The position numbers and the translations under genes were made by a program. A DNA stretch of 45,406 nt from Campylobacterales bacterium (GTDB lineage Bacteria > Campylobacterota > Campylobacteria > Campylobacterales > Nitratiruptoraceae), in NCBI GenBank assembly GCA_027065825.1, contig JAMONM010000031.1, positions 1 through 45,406 on the forward strand, given 5' to 3'. Below, piece after piece: positions 1 to 8,125 of this stretch. The notes under the pieces are model-generated. The model was not told where the DNA came from, did not search any database, and saw nothing but the letters and a program-made list of their open reading frames with translations. Position 1 is the first letter of the stretch. The number at the start of each line of letters is the position of its first letter.

Positions 1-2
1 GC

Positions 3-314
3 GCCACGCCTGCTGGAACAGCTAAAACTATGCCGGCCGGAGTTACTCAGATCGGAACGGACCTGACAAACGACCACCCGGTATCCATCCAGTATATCGA
101 GGGTAGAGCCAGCCTGAAGCCTACCACTACCACTATTACCAACTGGACCGGAGCTCAGACTATTGCCGATCTGCTCAGAAACGGCAAAGTCGAGTGCGTC
201 AGCTGCCACGATCCTCACCAAGGCGGTACGGGACAGATGTTCCTCAGAAGATACGTTGCCGGCGAAACCGGAAACAAGGGAAGCGCACTCTGTCTGACCT
301 GCCACGACAAATAA
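3..314 (+). CDS. Multiheme cytochrome c, C-terminal fragment
   Basis: The reading frame is open from the left edge, so the 5' part lies outside the window; the methionine at base 30 is internal. The visible 103 residues contain an HPVS-x-QY segment and two CXXCH heme sites, CVSCH (followed by DPH) and CLTCH just before the stop. This layout (HPV, then CxSCHDPH, then LR, then LCLTCH at the C-terminus) matches the second half of the tetraheme module in the downstream cytochromes at 1623 and 5996, so this is probably the end of a third member of that family. It would be secreted and heme-loaded in the periplasm. A strong terminator follows, so it belongs to a transcript upstream of the next gene. 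Total heme number and full length cannot be seen. Confidence 0.85.
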   Translation, partial: ATPAGTAKTMPAGVTQIGTDLTNDHPVSIQYIEGRASLKPTTTTITNWTGAQTIADLLRNGKVECVSCHDPHQGGTGQMFLRRYVAGETGNKGSALCLTCHDK

Positions 315-333
315 GAGTTTCCGCCTCTATCTC

Positions 334-364
334 GGCACAGCTTTCGGGCTGTGCCTTTTTTTTT
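334..364 (+). terminator. Rho-independent terminator after the partial cytochrome gene
   Basis: A perfect 8-bp stem (GGCACAGC / GCTGTGCC, 334-341 with 348-355) has a 6-nt loop and is followed directly by nine T residues (356-364). It lies 20 bases after the stop codon at 314 and should end the upstream cytochrome transcript. Confidence 0.92.
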
Positions 365-497
365 GCACTTTTTTCCTAAAAAAGACGAAAGAAATGTCAA
401 AACCATTATAAATTAAACGAATACTCCTTTTTCGTTTTTTTTAGGAAAAAAATTTGTAACAAATAGCTTTTTGTCACCTATATGTCACGAATTCGGT

Positions 498-525
498 TTG
501 TAAAAACGTCAAATTAATGTATAAT
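498..525 (+). promoter_or_regulatory. Probable sigma70 promoter of the NHL/cytochrome/barrel operon
   Basis: A perfect TATAAT (520-525) lies 16 bases after TTGTAA (498-503), in an AT-rich gap of 236 bases. An AAAGGAG ribosome site (537-543) sits 7 bases before the TTG start at 551. Two direct TGTCAC hexamers (473-478 and 484-489, 11-bp period) lie just upstream and could bind a regulator. Confidence 0.6.
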
Positions 526-550
526 ATTTAAAAAACAAAGGAGCGACGGT

Positions 551-1642
551 TTGATAAAAAGAGCGCTTAGAGGATCAATTTTTGTTTTATACGCCCTACT
601 CTTTTTCGGGTGCGGAGCCCAAAAGCAAGAGAGCGTCAGAATAATCATGCCGCCTCCGCCCGAAGATCCGAAGCTCTTTTACGTCGACAGCTACAGAGGC
701 GAGGCCAGCTTTACGGAAAACAGGGCTTTGGATCTCTTTTTGGGAAAAGAGAGCAAAGGGGTCGGAAAGAACCTCTTTAAACCCTACGGCGTCTACGCCA
801 AAGGGGATATCATCTACGTATCCGACACCGCGATAGGAAACGTTTTCGTAATCGATACCAAAAACAAAAAGGTCACCTTCATCGGCGACAAACCCGCCGG
901 CAAACTTGCCCTTCCGGTAGGAATCGCCATGGACTCAAAGGGCACCCTTTACGTATCCGATGCGAAACTAAAAAAGGTGTTCGGCTACGACGAAAATGGA
1001 AACCTGATTTACGCCCTGGGCAACAAAGGCGAGTTCAGAAGACCATCCGGCATTGCTATCAACAAAAAACTAAACAGACTCTACGTGGTCGATACAAAAT
1101 CGCACAACGTAAAAGTTTACGATCTATCCTCCAATAAGCTTCTGTTCGAGTTCGGAAAGAGGGGAATAAACGACGGGGAGTTCAACTTTCCGACAAACAT
1201 TGCCATCGATCCCAGAAACGGTGACGTGGCCGTTGTAGATACCCAGAACTTCAGAGTACAGATATTCGACTCCGAAGGCGAGTTTCTTAAAAAGTTCGGC
1301 AGACTCGGCGACGCCCCCGGCATGTTCGCCAGACCCAAAGGAATAGGAATAGATTCCGAAGGGCACCTCTACATAGCCGACGCCGCCTTTAACAACGTAC
1401 AGATTTTCGACGACAAGGGCCAGATACTGCTCTTTTTCGGAGGAGCCGGATTCGATCCCGGCAAATTCTATCTGCCCGCAGGCATCTACGTGGACGAAAA
1501 CGACAGGGTATATATCGTGGACTCTTTCAACGCCAGAGTCCAGGTTTATCAGTACGTTAGCGAAAAGTGGAAGCGAGAGCATCCCAAAGAGTACGAGGAA
1601 CTAAAACGTATCGGAAACGAAAATGAAAAGAACGGCGATTAA
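551..1642 (+). CDS. NHL-repeat beta-propeller lipoprotein
   Basis: The N-terminus has a lipoprotein signal with lipobox LFFGC (Cys about residue 21), so the mature protein should be lipid-anchored. Six NHL blades follow from about residue 75 to the end, each with the pattern xP-x-GI-x-D-x-x-x-LYV-x-D-x-x-x-x-x-V-x-x-F/Y (for example around FKPYGVYA, LPVGIAMD, RPSGIAIN, FPTNIAID, RPKGIGID, LPAGIYVD). This predicts a closed six-bladed propeller with no enzyme signature. NHL propellers usually bind protein partners. It heads an operon with a tetraheme cytochrome, a prolyl isomerase and an outer-membrane barrel, so a scaffold or assembly role at the outer membrane is likely but inferred. The TTG start is supported by AAAGGAG 7 bases upstream. 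Its end overlaps the next gene by 20 bases. Confidence 0.85.
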   Translation: MIKRALRGSIFVLYALLFFGCGAQKQESVRIIMPPPPEDPKLFYVDSYRGEASFTENRALDLFLGKESKGVGKNLFKPYGVYAKGDIIYVSDTAIGNVFVIDTKNKKVTFIGDKPAGKLALPVGIAMDSKGTLYVSDAKLKKVFGYDENGNLIYALGNKGEFRRPSGIAINKKLNRLYVVDTKSHNVKVYDLSSNKLLFEFGKRGINDGEFNFPTNIAIDPRNGDVAVVDTQNFRVQIFDSEGEFLKKFGRLGDAPGMFARPKGIGIDSEGHLYIADAAFNNVQIFDDKGQILLFFGGAGFDPGKFYLPAGIYVDENDRVYIVDSFNARVQVYQYVSEKWKREHPKEYEELKRIGNENEKNGD

Positions 1643-2288
1643 TCTAATAATTTCGGTACTGCTGTTTGGTTCGGCCCATGCCGAAGATATGGCGAAAAAG
1701 ATGCAGGAAGCCGCTTCGGTATTTCACACCAAGCACAATCTCCTAAGCGGCATAAAAATGGACAAAGAGAAAAAAGAGGGGCAGCTCTGTATCTGGTGCC
1801 ATATACCGAACTCCACATACTCAAACCTAAAACCCCCCGAATGGAACAGAAATCTAACGGAGAGGTTCAGGTTCTCCCCCTACGGTTTGGAGCAGAATCT
1901 ATCAAAGGCCGAAACGGACTCCGGCCCCGATATAATGGTTAGGGTGTGTCTCACCTGCCACGACGGCATCAACGCGCCAAACATCTCCACCTTTACCCAA
2001 ACCGCCGGCGTCCAAGCCTCGGTCATACCGGAAAACGAAATCTCCCAGGCCCACGGCCACCCGATAGGGGTCAAATACGATCCCCACAGCAAAAGCGGCG
2101 AAAAGGCCTCCCTAAGAGAGGAGAGCTATCCGCTGCAAAACTGGATAGGGGCCCACAGCATAAAGGATCTGATATCCGAAGGGGTAATCAGATGCACCAG
2201 CTGTCACGATCCCCACAGCCCCAACTCCAACTTTTTGCGCACCAACAACGCTATGAGCACTCTATGCAGAGGGTGCCACAACAAGTAG
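1623..2288 (+). CDS. Secreted tetraheme cytochrome c
   Basis: A Sec signal peptide (cleavage near SAHA-ED, about residue 20) is followed by four CXXCH sites: CIWCH, CLTCH (followed by DG), CTSCH (followed by DPH) and CRGCH at the C-terminus. The N-terminal TKHNL, the WN tract after heme 1, the HPIG-x-KYD segment before heme 3 and the LR between hemes 3 and 4 are shared with the first part of the large cytochrome at 5996 and the fragment at 3-314. At about 200 mature residues with four hemes it is the size and motif class of the small tetraheme cytochromes known to polymerise into extracellular filaments in Geobacter and some archaea. Filament formation here is inference. It could instead be the periplasmic donor to the barrel encoded two genes later. 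It overlaps the propeller gene by 20 bases, so it is co-translated. Confidence 0.9.
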   Translation: MKRTAINLIISVLLFGSAHAEDMAKKMQEAASVFHTKHNLLSGIKMDKEKKEGQLCIWCHIPNSTYSNLKPPEWNRNLTERFRFSPYGLEQNLSKAETDSGPDIMVRVCLTCHDGINAPNISTFTQTAGVQASVIPENEISQAHGHPIGVKYDPHSKSGEKASLREESYPLQNWIGAHSIKDLISEGVIRCTSCHDPHSPNSNFLRTNNAMSTLCRGCHNK

Positions 2289-2303
2289 AAAGGTTTGATC
2301 GCT

Positions 2304-3242
2304 ATGATGTTAAGGATACTATTTTTATACGCTTTTTTCGCCGCTTTGCTCTTTGGAGCGAAAGACCCAAATAAAACCGTGGCGATCGTCAACGGCTACA
2401 AGATAACCCAAAAAGAGCTCGACAGACAGATAGATACCCTCGTTCCCAGAAACTTTATCCACGCCAACGTCACGCAGGAAAAGAGAGACTCCCTGGCTCC
2501 CGAAGCTCTGGAAGCTCTGATAGAAAGAAGGGTGCTGATCGACTACGCAAAAAAGAGAGGCTACAAAATAAGCGACAAGGAGCTGAACAAAAGAGTAAAG
2601 CAGTATATAAAGGCTTTCGGTTCCAAAAAGAATCTGACCATGAGGCTAAAACAGTCGGGGCTGAGTTTCGAAGAGTTCGAAAAAGCCCTCAGAGGCGATA
2701 TGCTGCTGGAGAAGCTGTACGAAAAAGAGGTCAAAACCGACTTTAGCGAAAAGGATCTAAAAGAGTACTACGAAAAAAACAGATTCAAATTCAAGCTACC
2801 CCCCAAACTAAAACTGAAAGTGATCTACATCAGAAACGACCCCACCGATCCAAAAGGTGGCGAAAAGGCCAAAAAAAGAGCTATGGAAGTCATGGAAAAA
2901 CTCAAAAAAGGCGAGAAGTTCGAAGATCTGGCCAGAAAGTACTCAAACGACCTATCCAGAATCAAAGGCGGCGATCTCGGTTTTGTTCACAAAGGGATGC
3001 TGGACGCCAAAGTGGAAGACGCCGCGTTTAAACTGAAAAAGGGAGAAATCAGCGATCTGATAGAAACCACGAAAGGCTTTTTCATAATCAAGCTCGAAGA
3101 GATCTCGCCGGAAAAGCAGCTAAAGTTCGAAGAGGTCAAGGAGAAGCTAAAAAGAGAGCTAAAGACCAACAGGGAAAACAAAAAGAAAAAAGAGATTCTA
3201 AAACGTGCTAAAGAGGAATCCAAAATAGAAATTTTAATATAA
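2304..3242 (+). CDS. PpiC/SurA-type periplasmic peptidyl-prolyl isomerase
   Basis: A signal peptide is followed by a SurA/PrsA-like N-terminal helical chaperone region (about residues 25-165, beginning VAIVNGYKITQKELD) and one parvulin (rotamase) domain (about 170-270) with KYSNDLSRIKGGDLGFV and the GEISDLIET-x-x-GFFIIKL end motif. The C-terminal 40 residues are a charged helix. This class helps fold secreted and outer-membrane proteins. Lying between a tetraheme cytochrome and a beta-barrel gene, it is probably a dedicated chaperone for one or both. I chose the ATG at 2304 because AGAAAGG (2287-2293) lies about 10 bases before it; the frame also allows TTG at 2295, which would be too close to that site. 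The general SurA of the cell is not necessarily this protein. Confidence 0.88.
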   Translation: MMLRILFLYAFFAALLFGAKDPNKTVAIVNGYKITQKELDRQIDTLVPRNFIHANVTQEKRDSLAPEALEALIERRVLIDYAKKRGYKISDKELNKRVKQYIKAFGSKKNLTMRLKQSGLSFEEFEKALRGDMLLEKLYEKEVKTDFSEKDLKEYYEKNRFKFKLPPKLKLKVIYIRNDPTDPKGGEKAKKRAMEVMEKLKKGEKFEDLARKYSNDLSRIKGGDLGFVHKGMLDAKVEDAAFKLKKGEISDLIETTKGFFIIKLEEISPEKQLKFEEVKEKLKRELKTNRENKKKKEILKRAKEESKIEILI

Positions 3243-3252
3243 CGGTGTCGGA

Positions 3253-4986
3253 ATGGGAGTTTTAAAAAGAGCTGTTTCTATATCTTTGGCGCTGTCGGTG
3301 ATAAACCTCAACGCGGAGGTATACACCAGAGGCCTATACGGAAAACTCGAATACGTCTTTATGCAAGACAGCATTAAAGACAGCTACAACGAAACAAAAA
3401 GAAAATCGATCGTCCAAAACTACGAGCTGGGATACGAGAGCTTTATATACAGTCCCTACCTGCTCGTATACGACATCTCGGGAGGATGGCTAATAGACGA
3501 CTCCACAACCGATATCAGCGGCGAATCGGGCGACTACAGCACCAACAGAAACGTGGAGACCACAAACTACAGGGCGTATCTGCATTTTATAAAGTACAGC
3601 AAATACCCCTTTACCGTATACAAGGAAAAAATCGACAACCCTATCTGGACCACCGAACCCAACAGAGCGGCACTGACCACGTACAAAACCGACTCTCAGG
3701 GCATAACCGGACGTATAAAATCCGATATAGTAAAGGTGGGATACGAAATCCGCGACTACAAGATAGACAGAACCGAATCGTTCGCCGTGGAAAATCAGAA
3801 AAAGAGACGATACGCCCTGACGCTCTCGAAAGAGTTCGACGAAAACCTCACCGCGTATCTGAGCGCCAGCCACGAAAACAGAGACTACTACAGAAACGAC
3901 TGGGGAATAGGGTATACCGATATCTGGAGCGACACCTACGACAGCGTCACCGGTAACGTATCCTGGAAGATCGATCCGGCAAACATGATGACCTTTTTTA
4001 GCAGCTATATGAAAAACAGCTACTTAGAATACCAAGACACCATGGCGACGATAACCTACTCCTATTTTCCGGGAACCAAATTCAGAGCCAACCTATCCGT
4101 TACCGCCGATTCAATGGAGACGGCCGAAGGAACGAACAACTATCTAACGCTCAGCGGAAACAGCAGCTACCAGATTCAAGAGAACTGGAGCACCAACCAG
4201 GTACTGACGCTCTACAACGCCAGCGGCGATACGATAGATATGAGCATGGCCACGCTGACGCTGGGAACCAACTACACAAAAGAGCACTCCGAAACCCTTA
4301 CCTCCAACTACAACGCCAGCGTCACGGCCAGTTCCGAAAAGTACGGCAACGACACCAATTTGACGCTGACCGACAGAACTCTGCTCTCGTACACTCTCGG
4401 AGCCGGCGCTGTGAAAAATTTCCCCGAATCCCACTCTTCGGTAAACGCGGGAGTCACCTTTTATCAGCTCATATCCAGCGCCAACGACTCCTCCAAAAGG
4501 GCCAGTCTATACGGAGGCTACAACAAACGGTTTTTGCAAAATCTATCTTATAGGCTAAAAGCGAGTCTTTTGAGAGACGAAGCCGCCTATTACGATGCGA
4601 CTCTCGACTCCACAACCACCAGAAGCACCAACATAATCGATGTAGACAACATGATCAACTACTGGCGAAACGTGAACTCCAAAGGCAAACTAAACCTCAC
4701 GGCCGGAGCCAAATACACCTCCGGAATATTCAAAACCAGATTCAATCCGTACGCCAACGCCGAGTTTACCTATATGCTCAGAAGAGCCCTGATCCTAAAA
4801 GCGATAGGCAGAGTCTCCAGCGATACCGCCTACGGCACCACCACCTATACCGGCAATCTGGAGATGGTATACTCCATAAGAAAGGTCAGAATCAGCGTCG
4901 GTTCGTACTACTCCTCTCAAACGGGAGGAAGCCCGGGTCAAAAAACCCATACGAACATATATTTTAGAATTATCAGAAGACTCTAA
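3253..4986 (+). CDS. Outer-membrane beta-barrel, putative cytochrome-conduit porin
   Basis: This 577-residue protein has a signal peptide (ending near LNA-EV) and no cysteine in the mature part. The rest is alternating polar/aromatic beta-strands joined by short Thr/Asn/Ser-rich turns and long Asp/Asn/Ser loops, with many Tyr residues at strand ends. This is typical of a 20+ strand outer-membrane barrel of the size of MtrB/PioB- or Geobacter OmbB-type porins. I see no plug or POTRA domain and no specific family motif. Because it sits between a secreted tetraheme cytochrome with its isomerase and a propeller plus a 12-heme cytochrome, I infer that it forms the sheath of a trans-outer-membrane electron conduit or the exit pore for a cytochrome polymer. 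An ordinary porin is the alternative. Confidence 0.75.
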   Translation: MGVLKRAVSISLALSVINLNAEVYTRGLYGKLEYVFMQDSIKDSYNETKRKSIVQNYELGYESFIYSPYLLVYDISGGWLIDDSTTDISGESGDYSTNRNVETTNYRAYLHFIKYSKYPFTVYKEKIDNPIWTTEPNRAALTTYKTDSQGITGRIKSDIVKVGYEIRDYKIDRTESFAVENQKKRRYALTLSKEFDENLTAYLSASHENRDYYRNDWGIGYTDIWSDTYDSVTGNVSWKIDPANMMTFFSSYMKNSYLEYQDTMATITYSYFPGTKFRANLSVTADSMETAEGTNNYLTLSGNSSYQIQENWSTNQVLTLYNASGDTIDMSMATLTLGTNYTKEHSETLTSNYNASVTASSEKYGNDTNLTLTDRTLLSYTLGAGAVKNFPESHSSVNAGVTFYQLISSANDSSKRASLYGGYNKRFLQNLSYRLKASLLRDEAAYYDATLDSTTTRSTNIIDVDNMINYWRNVNSKGKLNLTAGAKYTSGIFKTRFNPYANAEFTYMLRRALILKAIGRVSSDTAYGTTTYTGNLEMVYSIRKVRISVGSYYSSQTGGSPGQKTHTNIYFRIIRRL

Positions 4987-4997
4987 AGGGGGACGAG

Positions 4998-5999
4998 GTG
5001 AAAAAAGCAGCAATAACGGCGGTCCTGTTTATGGCCGTTTCGTTGACGGCCCAGAGCGGCCCGGTATGGCCCCAACCGCCCGAAAAAGCGCGCATAGCGT
5101 ACGTAAAGTCTATCTCCAACGCGCAGGATCTGGGTATCAAAAAAGGCTTTTTCGCAAAGCTGTGGGACTTTATCGCCGGCAGCGAAGAGAAAAAGCTGAT
5201 AAAACCCTTCGGCGTACACCACGACGGAAGCAGACTCTACGTAACCGATATAGGGGCCAGAGCGGTTTTCATATTCGACGAAAAGAGAAAGAGTCTAAAA
5301 AGCATAGAGCACTCCACCAGATTCAGATTCCTCTCTCCGATCGACGTGGTTACGGACAGGGATCGTAATATCTACGTTACCGACTCCACGCTAAATTACG
5401 TCTATAAATTCAACAGAAACGGAAAATTTATAAAAAAGTTCGGCAACGACATCCTAAAAAGAGCCACGGCCATATCCTACAACGAAAAAAAGAACCTTTT
5501 AGTCGTAACCGACACTCTGGCCGGCGATCTTAAAATATTCTCCACAGAGGGTAAATTCGTAGGATTTATCGGCAAACCTGGAACCAAAGAGGGCGAGTTC
5601 AACAGACCTACGTTTACCGCCTACGACGACGAGGGCTACCTGTACGTCAGCGACACTCTCAATCACAGAGTGGAGATATTCGATCCCGAGGGGAAATTCT
5701 ATAAAAGTTTCGGCAAACTGGGCAATACCGTAGGAACATTCTCGAACCCCAGAGGCATAGCCGTAGACAAAAACAGAAACATCTACGTGGTAGACACCCT
5801 TTTTCATTCGGTGCAGATCTTCAACGAAAACGGCGATATTCTGCTCGCCTTTGGCACCTACGGTAAAAACAGCGGCGAATTTGCGGTTCCAGAGGATATA
5901 ACCATCACAAAAGATGGTAAAATTTATATTACAGACTCTTATAACATGAGGATTCAGGTATTCCAGATCCTCGACTATGTTCAAGGAGGCAAAAAATGA
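4998..5999 (+). CDS. Secreted NHL-repeat beta-propeller protein
   Basis: A signal peptide (MKKAAITAVLFMAVSLTAQS) is followed by VWPQPPEKARIAYV, the usual lead-in to secreted NHL propellers, and six blades from about residue 72 to 325 (KPFGVHHD, SPIDVVTD, RATAISYN, RPTFTAYD, NPRGIAVD, VPEDITIT, each followed by a YVTD/YVSD-type strand). It is paralogous to the lipoprotein at 551 but lacks a lipobox cysteine, so it should be soluble in the periplasm or exported. The GTG start is preceded by an AAAGGGGG ribosome site 5 bases upstream. Its stop overlaps the ATG of the next cytochrome gene (ATGA), indicating translational coupling and a shared role. Confidence 0.85.
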   Translation: MKKAAITAVLFMAVSLTAQSGPVWPQPPEKARIAYVKSISNAQDLGIKKGFFAKLWDFIAGSEEKKLIKPFGVHHDGSRLYVTDIGARAVFIFDEKRKSLKSIEHSTRFRFLSPIDVVTDRDRNIYVTDSTLNYVYKFNRNGKFIKKFGNDILKRATAISYNEKKNLLVVTDTLAGDLKIFSTEGKFVGFIGKPGTKEGEFNRPTFTAYDDEGYLYVSDTLNHRVEIFDPEGKFYKSFGKLGNTVGTFSNPRGIAVDKNRNIYVVDTLFHSVQIFNENGDILLAFGTYGKNSGEFAVPEDITITKDGKIYITDSYNMRIQVFQILDYVQGGKK

Positions 6000-8125
6000 A
6001 AAGGTTCCACCTATGGGCTTTTGGTATCGCGACGCTGCTTAGTGCCGCCTCCGCAGGAACGATTTTGAACACTAAACACAATCTATCCGTTACCGGCCCC
6101 GGCACCATAAAGGCCACTACCGAAACAGAAGTTTGCGTATTTTGCCATATCCCCCACAACGCCAGACCGGGAAAACCTCTTTGGAACAGAGAGATGCCGC
6201 AAAGCGCATACATCATGTACGAGAGCGAATACCTAAAAAGGACAAACTATCCGCTTCCCGCCGATCTGGGAATAACCGAAGGCACTCCGGGATCTCTCTC
6301 CAGGCAGTGTCTAAGCTGTCATGACGGAACGGTGGCGGTAGGCGGAGTCTATATCGTCAGAGGAAGCATCCTGGGCAATACCTTAATTGATATGATCGGA
6401 GTAAACGCCGACGGCACCATGCCCACCACGGCCGAGGGTTTTATAGGAACCGATCTATCCATCCACCATCCGGTGGGAATCGAGTACGATCCCACTAACG
6501 TAAAAAATTTTGACGTGGGCAGCAAAACCATAGAGCTAAAAACGGTTCCCGACGCCCCTTTGAAACTCTATACCTACAACGGAAAGCAGTACGTGGAGTG
6601 CTCCTCCTGCCACGATCCGCATATAGAGAACATGAAGTTCCTCAGAGTCACCTCGGGGGCCAACCACGGAGAGAACGTAAAAAACACCTGTATCTCCTGT
6701 CACGACAAAAATCAGGCCCCTTGGCCCACAACCCACGAGGTGGCCGGTATGCCCTATACCGACCAGGGCGTAAAGGACAGATACAACAACGGCGGCGACG
6801 TGTCGGTAGCTACGCTTTATTGCGTCAATTGCCACACCCCGCACAACGGGCTCGGCAAACCGTATCTGCTTAGGCAGGTTGAACAAAACAGCTGCTACAT
6901 GGGAGCCGCCTCCTCCAGAAGCACCGCCCCCTGCCACGGAACCGGAACCACCTGGGCAGGAAACGACATAGAGTCGGTTCTAAACCGTATCTACTCGCAC
7001 CCTACAAACAGAATCGACGGGGTCCATACCAACTTTGACACCCTCTACGGCTACGGAGCGACGGTAACCGATCCAGCCGCCAGCCACAGCGTAAAATGGG
7101 CTGATTCCAAACACGCAGAATGTATGGATTGCCACAACCAGCACAAACTGGGCTCCAACAACCATATCGGCACTCAGACCGCCAGCGCCACCAAATGGTA
7201 CCCGGACACCCCATCAAACGCCGTTTCCGACGTTCTGCGGGGCGTGCAGGGAATAGAGCCCACCTGGCCTGCGATCTGGACGCAGCCTACCACTTTTCAG
7301 ACGCTGGCCGAATCCACAAAAGAGTATCAGATCTGTCTAAAATGCCACTCCTACTGGGCCTTGGGACCTGTACTGGCTCCGGCGGCCGGAGAGATAGCCA
7401 CCGCCGCCACTGACAACTGGATAGATTCCGAAAACGTCAGGGCCACCGACCAGGCGATGGAGTTTAACCCAAACAACAAATCGGCCCACCCGGTGGTTAT
7501 GAGCCTAAACAACATGCCGGGTTCCTACGCTCCAAGAGGTCTCGATACCTGGGGAGTTACCGACGTTATGTGGTTCCCCTGGAACCAAAATCTTGGGAAC
7601 CAGACCATGTACTGCTCAGACTGCCACGGAGCCGACAACGAGGCCAGCGGCGATCCAAAGGGACCTCACGGATCCAGTTTCAGATATATGCTAAAGGGGC
7701 CCAACAAATATTGGCCCACAAAACCGGACGGCACGCTTTTTACCACCGCCGACATCCAGGCCGACGGAACGGTGCCGGATCTATTCTGCGCCAACTGCCA
7801 CAACCTGAACTATCCGCACAAACAGTGGGGATGGCGAATGAGCAGATGGACCTTCGCCTGCGTGGAGTGCCACGTGGCGGTTCCTCACGGATCGCCGGTA
7901 TCCAGGCTGATAGGGTACACCAACTTTCCCGAACCCTACAACTACAACCACAACGGCGTCTTACAGCTGAGAATCAAAGGGTATAGAAAGGCCAATCCCT
8001 CCACGAACATTAACGTAAGCAACGTATACGCCCCATCCTGCGGCGGCGGCAGATGCCACCGAAGAAACGCCCAGGGATACGCCGACGGAGGTGCCGGATA
8101 TGATCCGGTCACTCCTTTGCCTTAG
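5996..8125 (+). CDS. Large secreted multiheme cytochrome c (10 CXXCH plus CX12CH and CX4CH)
   Basis: A signal peptide (cleavage near residue 20, after SAASA) precedes ten CXXCH sites: CVFCH, CLSCH, CSSCH, CISCH, CVNCH, CMDCH, CLKCH, CSDCH, CANCH and CVECH. Two further sites are atypical: Cys300-X12-Cys313-His314, and Cys682-X4-Cys687-His688 (CGGGRCH) near the C-terminus. The CX12CH lies where the fourth site of a second module would be expected (after CVNCHTPHNG and YLLR), so it probably binds heme, giving up to 12. The first about 240 residues (TKHNL, CVFCHIPHN, CLSCHDG, HPVGIEYD, CSSCHDPH, CISCH) are homologous to the tetraheme protein at 1623. No membrane anchor is seen. It is coupled to the propeller gene by an ATGA overlap. 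It is a likely extracellular or conduit electron carrier; which one is not decided by sequence. Confidence 0.9.
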   Translation: MKRFHLWAFGIATLLSAASAGTILNTKHNLSVTGPGTIKATTETEVCVFCHIPHNARPGKPLWNREMPQSAYIMYESEYLKRTNYPLPADLGITEGTPGSLSRQCLSCHDGTVAVGGVYIVRGSILGNTLIDMIGVNADGTMPTTAEGFIGTDLSIHHPVGIEYDPTNVKNFDVGSKTIELKTVPDAPLKLYTYNGKQYVECSSCHDPHIENMKFLRVTSGANHGENVKNTCISCHDKNQAPWPTTHEVAGMPYTDQGVKDRYNNGGDVSVATLYCVNCHTPHNGLGKPYLLRQVEQNSCYMGAASSRSTAPCHGTGTTWAGNDIESVLNRIYSHPTNRIDGVHTNFDTLYGYGATVTDPAASHSVKWADSKHAECMDCHNQHKLGSNNHIGTQTASATKWYPDTPSNAVSDVLRGVQGIEPTWPAIWTQPTTFQTLAESTKEYQICLKCHSYWALGPVLAPAAGEIATAATDNWIDSENVRATDQAMEFNPNNKSAHPVVMSLNNMPGSYAPRGLDTWGVTDVMWFPWNQNLGNQTMYCSDCHGADNEASGDPKGPHGSSFRYMLKGPNKYWPTKPDGTLFTTADIQADGTVPDLFCANCHNLNYPHKQWGWRMSRWTFACVECHVAVPHGSPVSRLIGYTNFPEPYNYNHNGVLQLRIKGYRKANPSTNINVSNVYAPSCGGGRCHRRNAQGYADGGAGYDPVTPLP

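Noticed and set aside
30-314. The methionine at base 30 as a true start
   Set aside because: The frame is open to the left edge, there is no signal peptide or ribosome site, and the sequence matches the middle of the tetraheme module.
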